Assembly (NCBI RefSeq): GCF_001894865.1
Contig: NZ_BCXA01000030.1
Span: 1-64,000, forward strand
DNA: 64,000 nt
Direction: 5' to 3'
Source: Rhodococcus maanshanensis NBRC 100610
GTDB taxonomy: Bacteria; Actinomycetota; Actinomycetes; Mycobacteriales; Mycobacteriaceae
The position numbers and the translations under genes are program-made. The notes beneath the pieces are model-generated. The model made no database searches. It worked only from the letters and a program-made list of their open reading frames with translations, and was not told where the DNA came from. Of the stretch, positions 44,601-53,328 are shown one piece after another (positions within the stretch are counted from its first letter, which is position 1; each line of letters starts with the position of its first letter).

Positions 44601-44768
44601 GGCCCCGATGCGTCGGCGACGGACGCGATCGATCGGTGGCGCTCGGCCAACCCGACCGGTTCCGCTCGCCTCGTGAGCCTGGTCGGCGACCTGCGGCGCG
44701 GCGGTCACGTGAACGGGGCAAGGGGCTGCGTCGTCAACGCCGAGCTCGCGCTGGCCGTCCGGGGGTGA
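41622..44768 (+). CDS. gdh: NAD-specific glutamate dehydrogenase, short form
   Basis: This 1,048-residue large-class glutamate dehydrogenase converts glutamate to 2-oxoglutarate and ammonia with NAD. [21 protein letters not shown] and [15 protein letters not shown] contain the catalytic Lys segments, followed by [15 protein letters not shown] for NAD binding and [12 protein letters not shown]. The known 180-kDa bacterial enzymes have about 1,600 residues; this one lacks roughly the first 550 residues (the regulatory ACT-like part). The ATG at 41622 has AGGGAG well placed, and the upstream region is occupied by a gene on the other strand, so it is a genuine short form. It may recycle glutamate made by the neighbouring GABA pathway. 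Confidence 0.93.
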   Translation: [1048 protein letters not shown]

Positions 44769-44771
44769 CGG

Positions 44772-46298
44772 TCAGCGCCCGCGGGAGATGATCGCGAGGA
44801 GCAACTCGGCGCGCACCCGGGCGACGTCCATGTCGCAGCCGAGGATGGTCTCGATCCGTGCGATGCGGCTGCGCAGGGTGTGCCGGTGCACACCAAGCGT
44901 GGCCGCTGCCGATTCCCAGTGCCCGTTCGCCTCGAGGTACGCCCGCAGCGAGGTGAGCAGCTCGGTGCCCTGACGAGCGTCGTGATCGGCCAGCGGCGTG
45001 AGCAACGTGTCCGCGACGGCATCGAGCACCCGGCGGGAATCCGGGAAGGTCAGGAGCGCGCTGCCCGCGAGCGTGGCGAATTCGATCGGGCGACCGCCGA
45101 ATTCGGCCGCCGAGGCGGTCAGCCGGGCCTGTTCGACGGCCGCGGCCAGCTCCTCCACCCGGTGCGCGGCACTGAGGCCGACCCGCATCCCCTTGCGGTC
45201 CGGTGAACGCACCCCCTCGAACAGCCTGAGCGCGAAACCGATGTCGTCGCCGCCGCGCAGCAGCACCGTCAGCCGGGCACCGTCGCGGCGCGCGAACAGC
45301 TGGCGGGCGGCGCCACCACACCGCTCGTCCACGACGGACTCGACCCGCTCCGCCAGGTCCCCGGTCTCACACAGGACCACCATCGCCCGCAGCAGCCCGC
45401 GGTCGTCGGCGGCCTGGCCGACCTGGCCGCGCGCCGGGCCCAGGTCCAGCTCCGTGGACAACAGCAGGCCCAGCGCCTCGCTGTTGAGCCGGTTCTGCGC
45501 GGCCCGAAGTCGGCGTGGCTTCTCGAAATCCAAGGCCAGCAACGAGTTCGCATGACCAAGCAGGACCTGGTCGAGGTGACTGAGGGCGGTCGGGCTCACG
45601 GCCGCCAGGTGGCCGTGGACCACCGCGCCGATGCCGATGGTCTGCACCGCGATGGTGGCCCCACCCCGGCCGAGCGCCGCGCTGCTCACCGCGGACCCGG
45701 AACCGGCGGCGATCAACCCCGTGATCTCGGTCAGCACGGCCGGGTCGACGCCATCGGGGTGGGCCTCGATCACCCGCCCGCCGGTGTCGAGCAGCAGCAC
45801 GGTCGCCGAGCAGGCCACCGCCAGCTCGCGGATCGTCGCGCCCGCCCCACCCTGGATCGCGGCGCGGGTCATCCGCGGCTGCGCCCGCGACGCCCGCAGG
45901 ACGGCCTCGTACTCCTGCTCGGCGAGCCTGCCCATCACCTTCTTGGCGACGGCGGCGAACGGGGTCGGCAGCGGCACCTCCAGCAACGGGAGCGCGAACT
46001 CCTCGGCCGCGGAGATCAAGTCCTCCGGCACCGCGGCGTGCGACAGACCGGTGCCGAAACCCAGTGCGGCAATACCACTTTCGGAGAGCTCTCGCACGTA
46101 ACGCCGTCGATCACCCGAGGCCTCTGGCAGCCCGATCCCGGTGGTCAGGATCAACTCACCGCCGGTGAGCCACTGCGATGGATCGCTCAGCTCGGTGGTC
46201 GAGACAAAAGTGATCTCTCGACCGAGTCCGGCAGCACCAGCCCTGAGCTCGAGTGCCAACTCCGGCTGCGACAACAGCCAGCGGACGGGAAGGTTCAT
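44772..46298 (-). CDS. PucR-family transcriptional regulator
   Basis: This 508-residue regulator has an N-terminal PucR sensor domain (WLLSQPELALELRAG onward), a GGDEF-like central region and a C-terminal helix-turn-helix ending YLEANGHWESAAATLGVHRHT. The ATG at 46298 has GGAG six bases upstream. It is divergent from the aldehyde dehydrogenase/GABA operon, the usual place for its regulator. The 151-bp intergenic region has two TGGCA repeats at about 46371-46390 but no clear palindrome. The likely inducer is GABA, aminobutyraldehyde or putrescine, by analogy with other PucR proteins that control nitrogen-compound breakdown. Confidence 0.88.
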   Translation of the reverse strand: MNLPVRWLLSQPELALELRAGAAGLGREITFVSTTELSDPSQWLTGGELILTTGIGLPEASGDRRRYVRELSESGIAALGFGTGLSHAAVPEDLISAAEEFALPLLEVPLPTPFAAVAKKVMGRLAEQEYEAVLRASRAQPRMTRAAIQGGAGATIRELAVACSATVLLLDTGGRVIEAHPDGVDPAVLTEITGLIAAGSGSAVSSAALGRGGATIAVQTIGIGAVVHGHLAAVSPTALSHLDQVLLGHANSLLALDFEKPRRLRAAQNRLNSEALGLLLSTELDLGPARGQVGQAADDRGLLRAMVVLCETGDLAERVESVVDERCGGAARQLFARRDGARLTVLLRGGDDIGFALRLFEGVRSPDRKGMRVGLSAAHRVEELAAAVEQARLTASAAEFGGRPIEFATLAGSALLTFPDSRRVLDAVADTLLTPLADHDARQGTELLTSLRAYLEANGHWESAAATLGVHRHTLRSRIARIETILGCDMDVARVRAELLLAIISRGR

Positions 46299-46449
46299 CT
46301 GACACTCCAGCACTGTGGCGGCTCTGGTTCGCGCGTCGGGCAATGCGCCGATCCGGCGAACGATTGACTCTGGCACCCGCCATTTTGGCAGATGACGCGA
46401 GATGTGAGGGGGAGCACATTGGGGAAGCCCCCGATCGAGAGGACCCCCG

Positions 46450-47883
46450 GTGCCGACGTCAGCACTTCTGAAGAACTACATCGACGGCGAATTCACGCAG
46501 TCCGCATCCGACCAGGTGATCGACCTGATCAGCCCGGTCGACGAGACGGTCGCCGGGCGCGCCCCCGTGTCGACCACGGCGGACGTCGACGCCGCGGTCG
46601 CCGCGGCGCAGCGCGCGTTCCTGACGTGGGGCAAGACCACGCCCGGGCAGCGGCAGGCGGCGCTGCTGGCGCTGGCCGACGCCGTCGAGGCGCACAGCGA
46701 CGAACTGGTGGAGGCACAGTGCCGAAACACCGGCCAGTCGAAGGCTGCCGTCGCGTCGGAGGAAGTGAAGGCCGGGGCGGACCAGCTGCGGTTCTTCGCC
46801 GGCGCGGCCCGGATGCTCGAGGGCAAGTCGGCAGGCGAGTACATGGAGGGATTCACCTCGTACGTACGGCGTGAGCCGATCGGCGTGGTCGGTCAGGTCA
46901 CGCCGTGGAACTACCCGCTGATGATGGCGATCTGGAAGATCGGTCCGGCGTTGGCGGCCGGGAACACGATCGTGCTCAAGCCGAGCGACACCACCCCGGA
47001 GAGCACCCTGGTGCTGGCGAAGCTGTCGAAGGGGATCCTGCCGGACGGCGTGTTCAACGTGGTCCTCGGCGATGCGCAGACCGGTGCGAGCCTGGTCGAG
47101 CACCCGACCCTCGGCCTGGTGTCGATCACCGGGTCGGTGCGGGCGGGGATCGCGGTCGCGGTCGCGGCGGCCAAGCAGCTCAAGCGGGCGCACCTCGAGC
47201 TCGGCGGCAAGGCGCCTGCCGTTGTGTTCGGCGACGTCGACGTCGAGCGGGCGGCGACCGGGATCGCCGAGGCCGCGTTCTTCAACGGCGGGCAGGACTG
47301 CACCGCCGCGACCAGGGTGCTCGTGCACGAGTCGATCCACGACGCCCTCGTCGACGCCCTCGTCCGCAAGGCGGAGACCATCCGGCCCGGTCTGCCCGAC
47401 GACCCGGACGCGTTCTACGGGCCGCTCAACAACGCCGGGCACTTCGCCCGCGTCGCCGAGAAGATCGCCGCCCTGCCGCCGTCGGCCAAGGTCCGTACCG
47501 GCGGCACCCGCGTCGGCGACACCGGGTACTTCTTCGCCCCGACCGTCATCACCGGGGTCGAGCAGCACGACCCCATCGTGCAGGAGGAGACGTTCGGCCC
47601 GGTGCTCACCGTGCAGTCCTTCTCCGACGAGGACGAGGCCGTCACCCTCGCCAACGACGTCGACTACGGCCTCGCCGCCAGCGTCTGGACGCGCGATCAC
47701 GCCACCGTTCAGCGGGTGTCCGCCGCGCTCGACGCGGGCGCCGTCTGGGTCAACTGCCACATCCCGCTGGTGGCCGAGATGCCGCACGGCGGCTTCAAGC
47801 AGTCCGGCTACGGCAAGGACCTCTCGGCCTACGGGGTCGAGGAATACACGCGGCTCAAGCACGTCATGAGCTCGCACGACTGA
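46450..47883 (+). CDS. patD: Gamma-aminobutyraldehyde dehydrogenase
   Basis: This is a 477-residue aldehyde dehydrogenase. GQVTPWNYPLMMAIWKIGPA (cofactor), HLELGGKAP (general-base Glu) and NGGQDCTAAT (catalytic Cys) are present. The sequence is of the PatD/Prr type, which oxidises 4-aminobutanal, the product of putrescine oxidase, to GABA. It starts at GTG 46450 with AGAGGA upstream and leads the operon. gabT, gabD and an amino-acid permease follow, and putrescine oxidase is encoded 8 kb downstream, which supports the substrate assignment. Other amino-aldehydes cannot be excluded. Confidence 0.85.
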   Translation: MPTSALLKNYIDGEFTQSASDQVIDLISPVDETVAGRAPVSTTADVDAAVAAAQRAFLTWGKTTPGQRQAALLALADAVEAHSDELVEAQCRNTGQSKAAVASEEVKAGADQLRFFAGAARMLEGKSAGEYMEGFTSYVRREPIGVVGQVTPWNYPLMMAIWKIGPALAAGNTIVLKPSDTTPESTLVLAKLSKGILPDGVFNVVLGDAQTGASLVEHPTLGLVSITGSVRAGIAVAVAAAKQLKRAHLELGGKAPAVVFGDVDVERAATGIAEAAFFNGGQDCTAATRVLVHESIHDALVDALVRKAETIRPGLPDDPDAFYGPLNNAGHFARVAEKIAALPPSAKVRTGGTRVGDTGYFFAPTVITGVEQHDPIVQEETFGPVLTVQSFSDEDEAVTLANDVDYGLAASVWTRDHATVQRVSAALDAGAVWVNCHIPLVAEMPHGGFKQSGYGKDLSAYGVEEYTRLKHVMSSHD

Positions 47884-47934
47884 TCCGCGGCCGACGCACC
47901 CCCGCATCGAACCACCTCCAAGAAGGACCCTGAC

Positions 47935-49278
47935 ATGAGCACCATTTCCTACCGTCTCCCCCAGAAGCGCGCGCTGGTCACCGAGCTGCCAGGCCCGAAG
48001 TCGACCGAGCTGGGCATCCGCAGGCGCGCCGCGGTCGCGGCAGGAGTCGGATCAAGCGTGCCCGTCTACGCCGCAGACGCGGACGGCGGCGTGATCGTGG
48101 ACGTGGACGGCAACTCCCTCATCGACCTCGGCGCCGGCATCGCGGTCACCAGCATCGGCGCCTCCGATCCCCGTGTTGCCCAGGCGGTTTCCGAGCAGGC
48201 CGCGCATTTCACGCACACCTGCTTCATGGTCACCCCCTACGAGAGCTACATCCGGGTTGCCGAGGAACTGGCGGCCCTGACCCCCGGTGACCACGAGAAG
48301 CGCACCGTGCTCTTCAACTCCGGCGCCGAGGCCGTGGAGAACGCGATCAAGGTCGCCCGCCTGGCCACCGGCCGGATGGCCGTCGTGGCGTTCGACCACG
48401 CCTACCACGGCCGCACCAATCTCACGATGGCGCTGACCGCGAAGTCGATGCCGTACAAGACGAACTTCGGCCCGTTCGCCCCCGAGGTCTACCGGATGCC
48501 GATGTCGTACCCGTTCCGCGACGAGCAGGGGCTGACCGGCGAGCAGGCCGCCCGCCGCGCCATCACCCAGATCGAGAAGCAGATCGGCGCCGACAGCGTC
48601 GCCGCGATCATCCTCGAACCCATCCAGGGTGAGGGCGGATTCATCGTCCCCGCACCGGGATTCCTGCCCACCCTCACCGCATGGGCTCGCGAGAAGGGGG
48701 TCGTGTTCATCGCCGACGAGGTCCAGACCGGGTTCGCCCGCACCGGCTCCTGGTTCGCCTGCGACGACGAGCAGATCGTCCCCGACATCATCACCATGGC
48801 CAAGGGCATCGCGGGCGGCCTGCCCCTCTCGGCGATCACCGGCCGCGCCGAACTCCTCGACGCCGTGCACCCCGGCGGACTCGGCGGCACCTACGGCGGC
48901 AACCCCATCGCCTGCGCCGCCGCCCTCGCCACCATCGAGACCATGCGCGAACTCGACCTGCCCGCCCGCGCCCGCCACATCGGCGACACCGCCACCACCC
49001 GACTGCGCGCCCTCGCCGCACAGGTCCCCGCCATCGGCGAGGTCCGCGGCCGTGGCGCCATGATCGCGATCGAACTCGTCCGCCCCGGCACCACCGAGCC
49101 CGACGCCGACCTGACGAAGGCCATCGCCGCCAAGGCGCTCGAACAGGGCGTCATCGTGCTGACCTGCGGCACCTACGGCAACGTCATCCGCCTCCTGCCG
49201 CCCCTGGTCATCGACGACGACCTGCTCGACGACGCACTCACCGTCCTCGAGCAGGCGATCCGCGCCGCTGCCGCCTGA
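47935..49278 (+). CDS. gabT: 4-aminobutyrate aminotransferase
   Basis: This 447-residue class III PLP aminotransferase converts GABA plus 2-oxoglutarate to succinate semialdehyde plus glutamate. NSGAEAVENAIKVAR binds the cofactor phosphate, FIADEVQTGFARTG holds the cofactor Asp, and the PLP lysine is in ITMAKGIAGGLP. The length and the long N-terminal arm match actinobacterial GabT. It is 51 bp after patD and 31 bp before gabD with good ribosome sites, so it is part of one transcript. The glutamate it makes links the pathway to the neighbouring glutamate dehydrogenase. Confidence 0.94.
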   Translation: MSTISYRLPQKRALVTELPGPKSTELGIRRRAAVAAGVGSSVPVYAADADGGVIVDVDGNSLIDLGAGIAVTSIGASDPRVAQAVSEQAAHFTHTCFMVTPYESYIRVAEELAALTPGDHEKRTVLFNSGAEAVENAIKVARLATGRMAVVAFDHAYHGRTNLTMALTAKSMPYKTNFGPFAPEVYRMPMSYPFRDEQGLTGEQAARRAITQIEKQIGADSVAAIILEPIQGEGGFIVPAPGFLPTLTAWAREKGVVFIADEVQTGFARTGSWFACDDEQIVPDIITMAKGIAGGLPLSAITGRAELLDAVHPGGLGGTYGGNPIACAAALATIETMRELDLPARARHIGDTATTRLRALAAQVPAIGEVRGRGAMIAIELVRPGTTEPDADLTKAIAAKALEQGVIVLTCGTYGNVIRLLPPLVIDDDLLDDALTVLEQAIRAAAA

Positions 49279-49309
49279 CCCATCCCACCTCGCCGAAACA
49301 GGACCGCCC

Positions 49310-50767
49310 ATGAGCAGCATCGCCCGCCTCCTCGCCTCCGTTCCCACCCGCCTCTGGATCGACGGCGCCGACACCGATCCCGTTGACGGCGGCCACTTCT
49401 CCGTCGTGAACCCCGCCACCGGCGCGGTGGTGGCCGAGGTCGCCGACGCCCGCGGCAAGGACGCCCTCCTGGCTCTCGACGCCGCCTGCCGGGTACAGGA
49501 CGAGTGGGCGGCGACCGCGCCGCGGGAGCGCTCGCGAATCCTGCGGCGGGCGTGGGAACTGGTCGTCGAGCGAACCGAGGACCTGGCGCTGCTGATGACC
49601 GTCGAGATGGGCAAGACCCTGGCCGAGAGCCGCGGGGAGGTGGCCTACGGCGCCGAGTTCCTGCGCTGGTTCAGCGAGGAGGCCGTGCGGATCGGCGGCC
49701 GCTACACCGAGGCACCGTCGGGCAACGGGCGGATCCTGGTCACCAAGGCGCCGGTTGGGCCGTGCCTGGCGATCACGCCGTGGAACTTCCCGCTGGCCAT
49801 GGGCACCCGCAAGATCGGTCCCGCCCTCGCCGCCGGGTGCACGATGATCGTCAAGCCCGCCGAGGACACCCCGCTGACCATGCTGCTGCTCGCCGAGATC
49901 CTCGCCGAGGCGGGGCTGCCGGCCGGGGTGCTCTCGGTGCTGCCCACCTCGGACGCGGCCTCCGTCACCGAGCCGCTGCTCGCCGACCCGCGGCTGCGCA
50001 AGGTGACCTTCACCGGGTCCACCCGCGTCGGCAAGCTGCTCATCGAGCAGTCCGCCCAGCAGGTGCTGCGCACCTCGATGGAGCTCGGCGGCAACGCCCC
50101 GTTCATCGTGTTCGACGACGCGGACGTCGACGGCGCGGTCACCGGTGCGATGGCGGCGAAGATGCGCAACGGCGGTGAGGCCTGCACGGCCGCCAACAGG
50201 ATCCTCGTGCACAACGCCGTGCGCGAGGAGTTCACCGCCAAGCTCACCGAGCGGATCGCGGCGCTCCGCGTCGGTCCCGGCTACGAGGACGGAACCGAGC
50301 TCGGACCGCTGATCAACGACAGGCAACGCGGCGCCGTTGCCGCGCTCGTCGCCGACGCGGTGGACGCGGGCGCCCGGGTGCGTACCGGCGGGCACGTCGT
50401 CGACGGTCCGGGGTACTTCTTCGAGCCGACCGTGCTCGACGAGGTCCCGGCAGGCGCACGAATCGTGCGCGAGGAGATCTTCGGGCCGGTCGCCGCGATC
50501 ACCGGCTTCGACACCGAGGCCGAGGCCATCGCCGCCGCCAACGACACCGAGTACGGGCTCGCCGCCTACTTCTACACCCGCGACCTCGACCGGGCCATGC
50601 GCGTGGCCGCTGCCCTCGAGTCCGGGATGGTCGGCGTGAACCGCGGCGTGATCTCCGACCCCGCGGCACCCTTCGGCGGGGTCAAGCAGTCCGGCCTCGG
50701 CAGCGAGGGCGGCACCGAGGGCATCGACGAATACCTCAGCACCAAGTACATCGCGCTGCCCGCCTGA
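49310..50767 (+). CDS. gabD: Succinate-semialdehyde dehydrogenase
   Basis: This 485-residue aldehyde dehydrogenase oxidises succinate semialdehyde to succinate for the TCA cycle. ITPWNFPLAMGTRKIGPALA contains the lysine associated with NADP use in GabD; SMELGGNAP and NGGEACTAANR give the catalytic Glu and Cys. The C-terminal EGIDEYLSTKYIA is typical of GabD. It is the third gene of the GABA operon. Specificity for NADP is inferred from family knowledge. The second Cys of redox-regulated GabD proteins, expected two residues after the catalytic Cys, is absent. Confidence 0.93.
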   Translation: MSSIARLLASVPTRLWIDGADTDPVDGGHFSVVNPATGAVVAEVADARGKDALLALDAACRVQDEWAATAPRERSRILRRAWELVVERTEDLALLMTVEMGKTLAESRGEVAYGAEFLRWFSEEAVRIGGRYTEAPSGNGRILVTKAPVGPCLAITPWNFPLAMGTRKIGPALAAGCTMIVKPAEDTPLTMLLLAEILAEAGLPAGVLSVLPTSDAASVTEPLLADPRLRKVTFTGSTRVGKLLIEQSAQQVLRTSMELGGNAPFIVFDDADVDGAVTGAMAAKMRNGGEACTAANRILVHNAVREEFTAKLTERIAALRVGPGYEDGTELGPLINDRQRGAVAALVADAVDAGARVRTGGHVVDGPGYFFEPTVLDEVPAGARIVREEIFGPVAAITGFDTEAEAIAAANDTEYGLAAYFYTRDLDRAMRVAAALESGMVGVNRGVISDPAAPFGGVKQSGLGSEGGTEGIDEYLSTKYIALPA

Positions 50768-50802
50768 CCACGTCAACGCTGTAGAGAACTCGGAGGATCA
50801 CC

Positions 50803-51684
50803 ATGCAGTTGGTCGTCGGCTACATCGCCACCCCGAGCGGGGATGATGGTCTCGCGCTTGGGATTCGGCTCGCCCGCAGCCTGAATGCGAGCCTGAGCAT
50901 CTGCATGGTGATTCCCCCCGACCGAACGCTGCCGATCCGGCTGCCCGACGATCCCGGCTACGACGACGCGCTGGTCGAGCAGGCCCACCAATGGTTGGCC
51001 GACGCGCTCGGGTCCGTTCCCGAGGACGTGAGCGCGACTGCTCATCTGAGCTTCCACGAGTCCTTCTCCCAGGGCCTGCTCGACGAGGCGGCGCGGCTGC
51101 ATGCGCAGGCCATCGTGGTCGGCGCTGCCCGCGACGGCCTGCTCGGCAGGCACGCCATCGGCACGGTGACCAGCGAGTTGCTGCACAGCTCCCCCGTGCC
51201 GGTGGCCCTGGCACCGCGCGGAACCCGCTACCACCACACCCGACGTGTGCGCGAGGTGACCTGCGCGGTCGGTACACGCGCGGGCGCAGATATCTTGCTG
51301 CGCACCGCGGTCCGCAGCTGCGGGCGCATGCAGACCCCACTGCGTCTGGTATCGCTGGTGTCGATCGAACCGCATCACGATCTGCGCGGCGAGCCGGGCG
51401 AGGTCCGCGAGCGCGCGCTCACCCATGCCAGGAACATGGTGGAGGAAGCCAGGTCTCGGCTCGATCATGGTGTTGCCACGACGGCCCTCGTGGCCGACGG
51501 CGACTCCGTCGAATCCGCTGTGAGCACCCTCGACTGGCACGAGGGCGATCTCATCCTGGTCGGGTCCAGCCGACTCGCTCAACACCAACGACTTTTCCTC
51601 GGGTCGACCGCAGCGAAGATGCTGCGCGTGATCCCGGTGCCCATGGTGGTCGTCCCCAATTCGGACCGCCATCTCGATGACTGA
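50803..51684 (+). CDS. Tandem universal stress protein
   Basis: This 293-residue protein has two UspA domains (about 1-140 and 150-288). The second ends with LILVGSSRLAQHQRLFLGSTAAKML, a near-complete ATP-binding G-2x-G-9x-G(S/T) motif. The first has GAARDGLLGRHAIGTVTSELL, also close to it. It probably binds ATP and adjusts the activity of the neighbouring permease or enzymes, as USP domains often travel with APC-type transporters. It sits between gabD (35 bp) and the permease (53 bp) in the same operon. Confidence 0.86.
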   Translation: MQLVVGYIATPSGDDGLALGIRLARSLNASLSICMVIPPDRTLPIRLPDDPGYDDALVEQAHQWLADALGSVPEDVSATAHLSFHESFSQGLLDEAARLHAQAIVVGAARDGLLGRHAIGTVTSELLHSSPVPVALAPRGTRYHHTRRVREVTCAVGTRAGADILLRTAVRSCGRMQTPLRLVSLVSIEPHHDLRGEPGEVRERALTHARNMVEEARSRLDHGVATTALVADGDSVESAVSTLDWHEGDLILVGSSRLAQHQRLFLGSTAAKMLRVIPVPMVVVPNSDRHLDD

Positions 51685-51737
51685 CCCATCCGTGCCCGCC
51701 CGACAAGGCGAAGGACACTGACCCAGGGAGCTGGACC

Positions 51738-53306
51738 ATGGATAGACAACACACGGCCGCGCCGCCGACCGATGGCCTCGTGGCCAAGGGACTGGCGTCC
51801 AACAAGGTCGGCACGCTCTCTGGGGCGATCCTCGGGATCTCCTCGGTGGCACCCGGATACACGCTCACGGCGAGCATCGGGCTGATCGTCGCGGCGGTGG
51901 GGCTGAAGATGCCCGCGATCTTCATCGCCGGCTTCATCCCGATGTTCCTGACCGCCTATGCCTACCGAGAGCTGAACTCCGAATCACCGGACTGCGGGGC
52001 CTCGTTCACCTGGTCGACGAAGGCCTTCGGCCCCTACGTCGGCTGGATGTGCGGCTGGGGCATGGTCATCGCGACGATCATCGTGTTGTCGAACCTGGCC
52101 GCGATCGCGGTGCAGTTCTTCTACCTGTTCATCGCGCGACTGTTCGACGCACCGCAGATCGCCGACCTCTCGGACAACAAGTTCGTGAACGTCGGGACGA
52201 CGCTGGTGTTCCTGGCGATCGCCACCTGGGTGTCGAGCCGCGGCATCACGACCAGCGAGCGCGTCCAGTTCGTGCTGGTCGGATTCCAGATGACCGTGCT
52301 GCTTGCGTTCGCGGGTGTCGCCCTGTGGCACGTCGCCGCAGGCGACGCACCCGCGCACCTGAACTTCAGCCTGGACTGGTTCAACCCGTTCACCGGGGTC
52401 ACCATCGCCGCGTTCGCAGTCGGCCTCACCGGGTCGATCTTCGCCTTCTGGGGCTGGGACACCTGCCTGACCCTCGGCGAGGAGAGCAAGGACCCAAAAC
52501 GGACCCCTGGCCGCGCCGGCCTGCTGTGCGTGCTGTCCGTCCTGGTGACCTACCTGCTCGTGGCGGTCGCGTCGATGATGTATGCGGGAGTCGGCGACAC
52601 CGGCGTCGGTCTCGGCAACCCGGACAACGCGGAGAACGTCTTCGGCGCACTCGGCGAGTCGGTGCTCGGACCATGGGGCGGCCTTGTGCTGTTCCTCGCC
52701 GTGCTGGCCTCGTCGGCCGCCAGCCTGCAGACCACGTTCCTGCCCGCGGCGCGCACCATGCTCGCGATGGGCGCGTACGGCGCCTTCCCGAAGAAGCTCG
52801 CCGAGATCCACCCCCGCTTCATGGTGCCCTCGTTCGCCGCGGTCGTGGCAGGCGCGGTGACCGCCGCGTTCTACACGATCACGACGTTCCTCTCCGAGCG
52901 CACGCTGCTCGACACCATCGCGGCGCTCGGCATCATGATCTGCTGGTACTACGGCATCACCGCGTTCGCCTGCGTCTGGTATTTCCGCCACGAGCTGTTC
53001 AGCAGCGCGCGCAATATCGCCTTCAAGTTCCTCTTCCCGCTGCTCGGCGGCATCATGCTGCTGGTCGTGTTCGTGATCTCCGTCGGGGAGAGCATGAACC
53101 CGGACAACGGCAGCGGCACGGCGATCGGCGGCATCGGACTGGTGTTCTACCTGGGCTTCGGGCTCCTGGTGCTCGGAGCGATCCTGATGCTCGTGATGCG
53201 CGCGCGCAATCCCGCGTTCTTCCGGGGCGAGACGCTGACCCGTTCCACACCCGCTTTCACCGACGACCTTCCTGCCGAACTCCCGGCGACGGCGAAGGTC
53301 AGCTGA
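51738..53306 (+). CDS. APC-family amino-acid/polyamine permease
   Basis: This is a 522-residue, 12-segment APC superfamily transporter. ILGISSVAPGYTLTASIG in segment 1 and GASFTWSTKAFGPYVGWMCGW in segments 2-3 are typical of the group that includes the putrescine importer PuuP and GABA permeases. Its place at the end of the GABA/putrescine operon suggests import of GABA, putrescine or agmatine. Separate evidence for the exact substrate is lacking. It is convergent with a TetR gene, with 22 bp between the two stops. Confidence 0.88.
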   Translation: MDRQHTAAPPTDGLVAKGLASNKVGTLSGAILGISSVAPGYTLTASIGLIVAAVGLKMPAIFIAGFIPMFLTAYAYRELNSESPDCGASFTWSTKAFGPYVGWMCGWGMVIATIIVLSNLAAIAVQFFYLFIARLFDAPQIADLSDNKFVNVGTTLVFLAIATWVSSRGITTSERVQFVLVGFQMTVLLAFAGVALWHVAAGDAPAHLNFSLDWFNPFTGVTIAAFAVGLTGSIFAFWGWDTCLTLGEESKDPKRTPGRAGLLCVLSVLVTYLLVAVASMMYAGVGDTGVGLGNPDNAENVFGALGESVLGPWGGLVLFLAVLASSAASLQTTFLPAARTMLAMGAYGAFPKKLAEIHPRFMVPSFAAVVAGAVTAAFYTITTFLSERTLLDTIAALGIMICWYYGITAFACVWYFRHELFSSARNIAFKFLFPLLGGIMLLVVFVISVGESMNPDNGSGTAIGGIGLVFYLGFGLLVLGAILMLVMRARNPAFFRGETLTRSTPAFTDDLPAELPATAKVS

Positions 53307-53328
53307 TCCGGCCCGCGGGTGGTCATCG

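Noticed and set aside
46299-46449. PucR operator between PucR and patD
   Set aside because: Only weak TGGCA repeats and short GC palindromes; not distinct enough from background to list as a site.
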